From: Mycobacterium lepraemurium
Lineage (GTDB): Bacteria > Actinomycetota > Actinomycetes > Mycobacteriales > Mycobacteriaceae
Direction of reading: 5' to 3'
DNA length: 64,000 nucleotides
NCBI GenBank assembly: GCA_002291465.1
Contig: CP021238.1
Coordinates: forward strand, 868,001 to 932,000
This document shows, in pieces, positions 56,901 to 64,000 of the stretch. Positions within the stretch are counted from its first letter, which is position 1. Every line of letters begins with the position of its first letter. Under the pieces are notes generated by a model, which saw only the letters and a program-made list of their open reading frames with translations, did no database searches and was not told where the DNA came from. The translations under genes and the position numbers were made by a program.

Positions 56901-56921
56901 GACCTGGATGCGCCGTGCCCA

Positions 56922-56954
56922 ACACGCCCCGACAGGAGGGTTTTCGGGGCGTGT
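56922..56954. terminator. Hairpin terminator between moaE2 and rpfA
   Basis: Perfect 11-bp arms ACACGCCCCGA and TCGGGGCGTGT around an 11-base loop, between two convergent genes; the loop contains TTT rather than a trailing U tract. Confidence 0.75.
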
Positions 56955-56978
56955 GGGGGATCCGGTGGGGTTAGGGCC

Positions 56979-57734
<756 letters not shown>

Positions 57735-57740
57735 TCACGC

Positions 57741-57945
57741 GCCTGCGAGGTCAGCTGTCGGGTTTGGGTGTTGGAGAGGCCACCGGGCCGGCGTGGTCGT
57801 CGAAGTGACGACGCCGGCTTCACCCCTAGGAACCGCGGGCGGCTCCAGTCCGATCACGGTGGACCGGTGGGTCCCCCGTCTCCATCCATGTGGTTCGGTT
57901 GCCCCCGCCTAATTGGATGGAGCTCGGCGCGATAGGGAGGGGAGG
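57741..57945 (-). promoter_or_regulatory. ydaO-type c-di-AMP riboswitch in the rpfA leader
   Basis: On the minus strand the leader contains the blocks typical of this class: GGCGGGGGCAACCGAACC, GACGGGGGACCCACCGG, CTAGGGGTGAAGCCGGC, a long helix GCCGGCGTCGTC...GACGACCACGCCGGC, and the closing CCGACAGCTGACCTCGCAGGCG. A ydaO element upstream of rpfA is known in actinobacteria and in M. tuberculosis; it usually turns expression off when c-di-AMP binds. Boundaries are approximate; the AGAGAGGAA ribosome site is ~10 bp before the start at 57710. Confidence 0.82.
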
Positions 57946-58146
57946 TCCGCTAATCGGGATGGCTGGCGAGCCTTCGGAGACGTTAACGGTTTCTGTTGGT
58001 CTCGTCACGTCTGGCGAAACCCGGCGTTTCCCTCGCAGCCATCTGCGAAAACCGCAGGAACACAAAGCGTTTGCGCAGCTCAGAACGGGCGATACCGGCG
58101 CGTGATCGTGCCGTTATCATTCCGTGACGTGAGATATTTCACAGTT

Positions 58147-58437
58147 TCAGCCGCCGGAGAAGGGCGGCAAAACGTCGATCGTGTCACCGGACCGCAACGA
58201 CTGGGTCTCGTCGCGGACCGCGATACCGTCACACAGGTAGGAGCAGCGGCTCAACACCTCGGCCAGGCAGGATCCGCGCACCGCGAGCCGCTCGACCAGC
58301 TCGCCCACCGTGGTGCCGGGCCGCACCACCACCGTCTCCGACTCGGCGCCCGCCGCCGCCCGGGCGGCCGCGAAGTAGCGCACCGTCACCGAGATGCCGT
58401 TGGCCTGGACCGGGGCGCGTCCCATCGGGCTAGCCAC
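58147..58437 (-). CDS. moaD2: Molybdopterin synthase sulfur carrier MoaD2
   Basis: 96 residues from GTG 58437 (ATG 58423-58425 gives 92, as in Rv0868c). Ubiquitin-like fold: SVTVRYFAAARAAAGAESETVVVRPGTTVGELVERLAVRG, ending in the GG that is thiocarboxylated (LPPFSGG). It supplies sulfur to MoaE2. It overlaps the moaA2 stop by eight bases. Intact. Confidence 0.93.
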   Translation of the reverse strand: MASPMGRAPVQANGISVTVRYFAAARAAAGAESETVVVRPGTTVGELVERLAVRGSCLAEVLSRCSYLCDGIAVRDETQSLRSGDTIDVLPPFSGG

Positions 58438-59524
58438 CGATCGCGCTCATCGGGCGGTCGGGCTGGATGAAGTTCGGGTCGTTGATGCCGTGACCGGCGG
58501 GCTTGGCCCACATCGCGGCGCGCCACGCCGCCTCGATGGCGTCGTCGGCTGCGCCGCCGCGCAGCAGCCCGCGCAGGTCCGTCTCCCGCGTCGAGAACAG
58601 GCAGCTGCGGATCTGCCCGTCGGCCGTCAACCGGGTGCGGTCGCAGGTCGAGCAGAACGCATGCGAGACCGACGCGATGACACCGAATTTGCCGCCGGGC
58701 GTTCTCGGGCCGGTGTCGACCAGCCACAGCTGGGCCGGAGCCGATCCGCGCGGTGTGGGGTCGGGACGCAGCCGAAAGTGCTTGCGCAGCACCGCCAGCA
58801 CCGCGTCGGCACTCAGCGCGGCGTCCCGCCGCCATTGGTGCCCGGCGTCCAGCGGCATCTGTTCGATGACGCGCAGCTGGTAGCCGTATTCGAGGCAGTA
58901 CCGCAACAACTGCACGACGTCCTCGCGTCCGGTGCCGGGGTCGAGCACCGCGTTCACCTTCACCGGCGTCAGACCCGCTTCTTTGGCGGCGGCCAAGCCG
59001 GCCAGCACGTCGGCGAGCCGGTCGCGGCGGGTGATGGCCGCAAAATGTTCCCGGTCCACGCTGTCCAGCGAGATGTTGACGCGGTCCAGTCCGGCGCGGG
59101 CCAGCCCGGCGGCCCGGCGGGCCAGTCCCACCCCGTTGGTGGTCAGCGAGATCTCCGGGCGGGGCCGCAGTGCGGCCGCCGCGGCCACCACCTCTTCGAG
59201 GTGGCGGGCCAACAGCGGCTCGCCGCCGGTGAACCGCACGCTGGTGACCCCCAACCGGGTGACCGCGATGCGCATCAGCCTGGTCAGCTCGTCGGAGGTC
59301 AGCAGTTGTTCGCCGGGCAGCCAGTCGAGGCCCTCGGCGGGCATGCAGTAACTGCACCGCAGGTTGCAGCGATCGGTCAGCGAGATCCGCAGATCGGTGG
59401 CGACGCGCCCATAGGTGTCGCGCAGCGGGCCGCTCGACGGCGCCGGCCCGGCAAGCGCGCCGTCGGTGGCCGGGCCGGCGAGGCGGCTCGGCACGGTCGG
59501 CAGACCCAGCGCGGTCAGCCTCAT
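58430..59524 (-). CDS. moaA2: GTP 3',8-cyclase MoaA2
   Basis: 364 residues. A radical-SAM enzyme that starts molybdopterin synthesis from GTP. The radical-SAM cluster is CNLRCSYC (C53, C57, C60), followed by FTGGEPLL. The second cluster lies in FCSTCDRTRLTADGQIRSCLF, and the C-terminal GG (MSAIGG) needed for activity is present. ATG 59522-59524 overlaps the yccF stop; the longer open frame to 59995 is spurious. Operon yccF-moaA2-moaD2. Intact. Confidence 0.95.
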   Translation of the reverse strand: MRLTALGLPTVPSRLAGPATDGALAGPAPSSGPLRDTYGRVATDLRISLTDRCNLRCSYCMPAEGLDWLPGEQLLTSDELTRLMRIAVTRLGVTSVRFTGGEPLLARHLEEVVAAAAALRPRPEISLTTNGVGLARRAAGLARAGLDRVNISLDSVDREHFAAITRRDRLADVLAGLAAAKEAGLTPVKVNAVLDPGTGREDVVQLLRYCLEYGYQLRVIEQMPLDAGHQWRRDAALSADAVLAVLRKHFRLRPDPTPRGSAPAQLWLVDTGPRTPGGKFGVIASVSHAFCSTCDRTRLTADGQIRSCLFSTRETDLRGLLRGGAADDAIEAAWRAAMWAKPAGHGINDPNFIQPDRPMSAIGG

Positions 59525-59937
59525 GCGGCCACCGGCGGAGCGTGCGGAACCGGTGAGCCGACCGGGACGATCTGCTTGCCCAGCGGCATCAGGGACACCG
59601 GAATCAGTTTCAGGTTGGCCAGTGCGAGCGGGATGCCGACGACCGTCAGCGCCATCGTGGCCGCGCTGAGGAGATGGCCGATCGCCAGCCACACGCCGAA
59701 CAGCACCACCCAGATGACGTTTCCGATCAGGGCGCCGGAGCCGGCGGTCGGCTTGTCGACGATGGTGCGGCCGAACGGCCACAGCGCGTAGGAGGCGATG
59801 CGCAGCGACGCGAAGCCGAACGGTATGGTGACGATGGGGACGATGAGCAGGAAGCTGACGAGCGCCGCCGCCAGGTATCCGACGGCCATCCACAGCCCGC
59901 CGAACACCAGCCAGATGGCATTGAGAATCAGGCGCAT
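59521..59937 (-). CDS. YccF-family inner membrane protein (Rv0870c-like)
   Basis: 138 residues with duplicated domain: MRLILNAIWLVFGGLWMAVGYLAAALVSFLLIVPIVTIPFGFASLRIASYALWPFGRTIV and the second half GNVIWVVLFGVWLAIGHLLSAATMALTVVGIPLALANLKLIPVSLMPLGKQIV. Each half has two membrane helices and the P-G/A-N/S-L-R/K-L/I motif. Function unknown. Start ATG 59937 with GGAGGAGAT upstream. Intact. Confidence 0.92.
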   Translation of the reverse strand: MRLILNAIWLVFGGLWMAVGYLAAALVSFLLIVPIVTIPFGFASLRIASYALWPFGRTIVDKPTAGSGALIGNVIWVVLFGVWLAIGHLLSAATMALTVVGIPLALANLKLIPVSLMPLGKQIVPVGSPVPHAPPVAA

Positions 59938-60025
59938 ATCTCCTCCGCGGTATTACCAAGCGTACCGAGTGACGAATAACGGGGGTGCTCGTCACGCACG
60001 CATCCGAGTAGGATCAGACTCTTAA

Positions 60026-60508
<483 letters not shown>

Positions 60509-60606
60509 CACATCGGTTGTTGGCGCCTGTTTGCAGTTGACCGTGGTGGCGGGCCGCGCACGGGGTACTCACACCCCATTGACGGCCGGCGAGCAGGGAG
60601 GCTGCG

Positions 60607-62533
60607 ATGGCACAGCAAACGCAGGTCACCGACGAGCAGGCGAGAGCGCTCGCCGAGGAGTCGCGCGAGACCGGTTGGGACAAAACGTCTTTCGCGAAGG
60701 AACTGTTTCTGGGTCGCTTTCCGCTGGAGCTGATCCACCCGTTCCCCCAACCCTCGGACGCCGACGAGGCCCCCACCCGCGCGTTCCTCGACCAGTTGCG
60801 GAAATTTCTGAACACGGTCGACGGCAGCGTGATCGAAAGCGATGCCGAAATTCCCGCCGAATATGTGCGGGGCCTGGCCGACCTGGGTTGTCTCGGCATG
60901 AAAATTCCGTCCGAATTCGGCGGGCTGAACATGTCCCAGGTCGCCTACAACCGGGCGCTGATGATGATTTCGTCGGTTCATCCCAGCCTCGGCGCGTTGC
61001 TTTCGGCGCATCAGTCGATCGGGGTGCCCGAGCCGCTCAAGCTCGCCGGGACGCCCGAGCAGAAGCGTAAATTCCTGCCGCGCTACGCCGCGGGGGCCAT
61101 CTCGGCGTTCCTGCTCACCGAACCGGACGTGGGCTCCGACCCGGCGCGGCTGGCGTCGACGGCCACCCCTGTCGACGACGGCAAGGCCTACGAACTCAAC
61201 GGCGTGAAACTGTGGACCACCAACGGTGTGGTCGCTGTGCTGCTGGTGGTGATGGCGCGGGTGCCCAAGTCCGAGGGACACCGCGGCGGCATCAGCGCCT
61301 TCGTGGTGGAGGCCGATTCCCCGGGCATCACCGTGGAGCGGCGCAACAAGTTCATGGGGTTGCGCGGCATCGAGAACGGCGTGACCCGGCTGCACCGGGT
61401 CCGGGTGCCCAGCGAAAATCTGGTCGGCCGCGAGGGTGACGGCCTGAAGATCGCGCTGACCACCCTCAACGCGGGGCGGCTGTCGATTCCCGCGAGCGCC
61501 ACCGGGTCGGCGAAGTGGGCGCTCGAGATCGCGCGTGAATGGTCCGGCGAGCGGGTGCAGTGGGGCAAGCCGCTGGCCGAGCACGAGGCGGTGGCCCGCA
61601 AGCTGTCGTTCATCGCCGCGACCGTCTACGCGCTGGACGCGGTGCTGGAGCTGTCCGCCCAGATGGCCGACGAAGGACGCAACGACATCCGGATCGAGGC
61701 GGTCCTGGCCAAGTTGTGGTCCAGCGAGATGGCCTGTGTCATCGCCGACGAGGTGATGCAGATCCGCGGCGTGCGGGGCTATGAGACCGCCGAGTCGTTG
61801 GCCGCGCGCGGCGAACGGGCGGTGCCCGTCGAGCAGGTGCTGCGCGATCTGCGGATCAACCGCATCTTCGAGGGCGCCAGCGAGATCATGGGCTGCTCAT
61901 CGCCCGCGAGGCGGTCGACGCGCACCTCGCCGCGGCGGGTGACCTGGCCAAGCCGGACGCCGGTCTGGGAGAAGGCCGCCGCCGCGGGCGGGGAGAGCGG
62001 GTTCTACGCAAAGTGGTTGCCGCAGCTGGTTTTCGGTGAAGGCCAGCGTCCGCGGGCCTACCACGAGTTCGGGGCGTTGGCCCGCCACCTGCGGTTCATC
62101 GAACGATCCAGCCGCAAGCTGGCGCGCAACACCTTCTACGGCATGGCCCGCTGGCAAGCCAAGCTCGAGCAGCGGCAGGGCTTTCTCGGGGCGGGTGGTC
62201 GACATCGGCGCCGAGCTGTTCGCGATGTCGGCGGCCTGCGTACGCGCCGAGGCGCAACGCAACGCCGATCCGGTGCTCGGTCAGCAGGCCTACGAGCTGG
62301 CCGAGGTGTTCTGCGCGCAGGCGACCCTGCGGGTGGAAGCGCTGTTCCAGGCGTTGTGGGACAACACCGACGCCGGCGATGTCGCGCTGACCCGCAACCT
62401 GCAGCGGGGCCGCTACACCTGGCTCGAGGACGGCATCATCGACCAGTCGGAAGGCTCTGGGCCGTGGATCGCCCATTGGGAGGAGGGCCCGTCGACCGAG
62501 GTCAATCTGGCGCGGCGGTTTCTGACGATCTGA
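60607..62533 (+). pseudogene. fadE10: Acyl-CoA dehydrogenase FadE10 (Rv0873), three frameshifts
   Basis: ATG 60607 (GGGAGGCTGCG upstream). Residues 1 to ~428 are normal, including LLTEPDVGSDPARLAS and NGVKLWTTNG, with RNRIFEGASEIM ending the first piece. One C is lost at ~61890 (ATGCGGCTG to ATGGGCTG), so LLIAREAVDAHLAAAGDLAKPDAG is out of frame. A second slip at ~61965 brings back the frame (EKAAAAGGESGFYAKWLPQLVFGEG). A gained G at ~62192 (CTCGGGGCGGGTG) shifts VVDIGAELFAMSAACVRAEAQ... to the stop TGA 62531-62533. Because the first two slips cancel, the frame looks open to 62544. FadE10 is a large (650-residue) FadE; the last ~110 residues are affected. Confidence 0.88.
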
Positions 62534-62591
62534 CTGCCGGGTAAATCGACGCCTCGGGTGAACGTCGGGCGTTCGGGCAGTGTTGTGAGGT

Positions 62592-63300
62592 ATGGCCAGC
62601 TACGTCGCCGGGTCGGGGGAGTTCACCCGCGACACCGACTACATCACCACCCGCATCACCGCCGACGGCCGCGACGGCTACCCGGTCGAGCCCGGCCGCT
62701 ATCGGCTGGTCGTGGCGCGCGCCTGCCCGTGGGCTAACCGGGCGATCATCGGCGCCGGCTTCTGGGCCTGGAAAGCGTTCTGTCCATTGGCTTTTGCGGC
62801 CCCACCCACGACGAGCGCAGCTGGACGTTCGATCTCGATCCCGCCGGCGTCGAACCGGGCCAGGGTGGTGAACAAGCGGGTGTACACCGAAATCAACAAC
62901 GGCGTGTACCGGTGCGGTTTCGCCGGTTCGCAGCAGGCCTACGAGGCGGCCTACGACCGGCTGTTCACCACCCTGGCCCGGTTCGACGCCGTCTACCACG
63001 GGCACTTCAAGTGCAATCGCAGCAAGCTGAGCGAGATGCCGGTGTTGTGGGCCTATGCCCGCGACCTGTTCCAGACGCCGGGCTTCGGCGACACCGTCGA
63101 CTTCGTCCAGATCAAGCAGCACTACATACATCGTCCACTCCGACATCAACCCCACCGGGATCGTGCCGAAGGGGCCCGACCTCGCCGGCTGGCTGACACC
63201 GCATGGGCGAGAAGCGTTGGGCGGCAGGCCGTTCGGCGACGGCACGCCGCCAGGCCCGCCGGTCGAAGCGGAGCGGGTGCCCGCCGGCCACGGCGCCTAA
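62592..63300 (+). pseudogene. Glutathionyl-hydroquinone reductase / Xi-class GST-like protein, broken by indels and deletions
   Basis: ATG 62592. MASYVAGSGEFTRDTDYITTRITADGRDGYPVEPGRYRLVVARACPWANRAIIG has the CPWA active-site Cys of this family (Ecm4/YqjG). Frameshifts follow almost at once. Later pieces are YTEINNGVYRCGFAGSQQAYEAAYDRLF, TTLARFDAVYHGHFKCNRSKLSEMPVLWAYARDLFQTPGFGDTVDFVQIKQHY and NPTGIVPKGPDLAGW. About 90 residues are lost after EPGQ and ~27 at YDRLF-TTLARFD, where a deletion between two CGGCTGTTC-like copies is likely. One A was gained at ~63125. In actinobacteria the family probably uses mycothiol instead of glutathione. Confidence 0.84.
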
Positions 63301-63314
63301 GGGCGCCCCAAAAG

Positions 63315-63823
63315 CTAAAAGTTCAGGCGCACAGACCATTCCGCGTGCGGGACGTCGCGCACCTCGCCCGCGGGGTCCATCGCCAACTTCAGCAGCTGCA
63401 CCACGATCCCGGCCAGCCGCCCGCGATGCGGGTCAACCGACGGGATGGTCACCGCGAACCGGGTGCCCGGGCGGTAGATGGTGCTGGTCGTGTTGCCGGG
63501 ATCCTCTTACACCTGTTACACCTGCAGCAGCCGCCAGGGGGCGCGCGATGGCGTCGGGCACCGAGAGCTGAATCGGGTAGCGCTCGCTGACCGGCAATTC
63601 GCCCTGGCTCTGCGGCGTCTCGCAGTCTTCGAGGTTGAGCACGTTGCAGTACAGGTAGGGCCCGACCCGGGTTCAGGTGGCCGTTCGAGTACGCGCTGAT
63701 CTCGGGGTGTTGCGGGCCGCCGCGGCCGACCAGCAGCCAGGTGCCGACCCCGGCCCCGGCGCAGAGCACGATCATCAGGCAGGCGAGCAGCACGACCCCG
63801 CCACGCCGGTTCTTGGGCTTCAC
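63315..63823 (-). pseudogene. Exported DUF2771-like protein (Rv0875c-like), frameshifted
   Basis: GTG 63821-63823 overlaps the stop of the next gene (GTGA). MKPKNRRGGVVLLACLMIVLCAGAGVGTWLLVGRGGPQHPEISAYSNGHLN is open; the signal/anchor helix is at ~8-33. A frameshift at ~63672 follows, then RVGPYLYCNVLNLEDCETPQSQGELPVSERYPIQLSVPDAIAR. Next a frameshift and a short duplication (GGTGTAACAGGTGTAAGAGG for GGTGTACGAGG) at ~63510-63535, then STIYRPGTRFAVTIPSVDPHRGRLAGIVVQLLKLAMDPAGEVRDVPHAEWSVRLNF and TAG 63315-63317. Ancestral length is ~165 residues, matching Rv0875c (162). Confidence 0.83.
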
Positions 63824-64000
63824 TCGGCGACCACCGCCGGGCTCTCGACGCCGTGGCGGGCGCCCTCCTGCTCGACCATGATGGGTCTGTTACCTCCCAG
63901 GCCGGGAATCAGCGAGTTGCCGCGGAAGCTGACCAGCGTCTGCGCCAAGCCCAGGATGAGCAGGGCGGTGACCGCGGTGAACCCGACCCACAATTCGGTG
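63820..64000 (-). CDS. Integral membrane transporter (Rv0876c-like, MFS), C-terminal end (partial)
   Basis: Only the last ~59 codons are in the window: TELWVGFTAVTALLILGLAQTLVSFRGNSLIPG (last membrane helix) then LGGNRPIMVEQEGARHGVESPAVVAE and TGA (63820-63822). The position beside Rv0875c and the terminal helix indicate the Rv0876c-type major-facilitator protein. It overlaps the next gene by GTGA, so the two were coupled. Substrate unknown. Confidence 0.78.
   Translation of the reverse strand, partial: TELWVGFTAVTALLILGLAQTLVSFRGNSLIPGLGGNRPIMVEQEGARHGVESPAVVAE

Noticed and set aside
58430..59995. 521-residue MoaA2
   Set aside because: The first ~157 codons are the yccF gene in another frame; ATG 59524 gives the family length.

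Overview
This is GC-rich (high-60s percent) chromosomal DNA of a slow-growing mycobacterium. Two blocks follow the M. tuberculosis order: phoT-phoY2-Rv0822c-dusB-desA1-Rv0825c-Rv0826-kmtR-Rv0828c-Rv0830-tRNAs (about 2.1-12.9 kb), and mmcO (Rv0846c) followed by kdc (Rv0853c) through Rv0876c (about 19.4-20.4 and 39-64 kb). Having pstS-pstC-pstA directly upstream of phoT looks like the M. avium complex. About 30 of roughly 70 genes are visibly broken, by single-base indels (mostly in G/C runs), in-frame stops and small deletions. This is the pattern of a lineage in reductive evolution. An M. lepraemurium-like member of the M. avium complex would fit, but the species is inference.

Layout. 0-12.4 kb: phosphate uptake (pstS-C-A, phoT, phoY2), an envelope LCP-type gene (broken), dusB, desA1, a TetR/MpaB divergent pair, a KmtR nickel/cobalt sensor with a histidine-rich protein, and a deaminase; mostly intact. 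12.4-12.9 kb: tRNA-Lys, Glu, Asp and Phe. 12.9-19.0 kb: a wrecked integrative island beginning at the 3' end of tRNA-Phe, with an integrase tail followed by the last two genes (jetC, jetD) of a type II Wadjet anti-plasmid defence operon. 19.0-39 kb: a lipid/aromatic catabolic region (SDRs, P450s with ferredoxins, amidohydrolase, M24 peptidases, acyl-CoA dehydrogenases, thiolase, acyl-CoA ligase) under several TetR regulators. Most enzymes are dead, while small ferredoxins, some regulators and several operator palindromes survive. 39-51 kb: kdc, polyketide-cyclase-like proteins, far (broken), dapC (broken), the fadA-fadB beta-oxidation complex (intact) and a broken OB-fold/thiolase pair. 51-60.5 kb: XPB helicase operon, the molybdopterin genes moaC2-mog-moaE2 and moaD2-moaA2, rpfA behind a ydaO-type c-di-AMP riboswitch, yccF and cspB; largely intact. 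60.5-64 kb: fadE10, a glutathionyl-hydroquinone reductase and Rv0875c (all broken), and the end of an Rv0876c-like membrane protein.

In the decayed middle, regulation outlives chemistry. Three pairs or singles of perfect or near-perfect palindromes (GAGAAT-N3-ATTCTC twice, TTAAATCA-N6-TGACTTAA twice, CTAGTG-N4-CACTAG once) sit at TetR-type loci and define operators that can still be read. No CRISPR array, insertion sequence or PE/PPE gene was seen.
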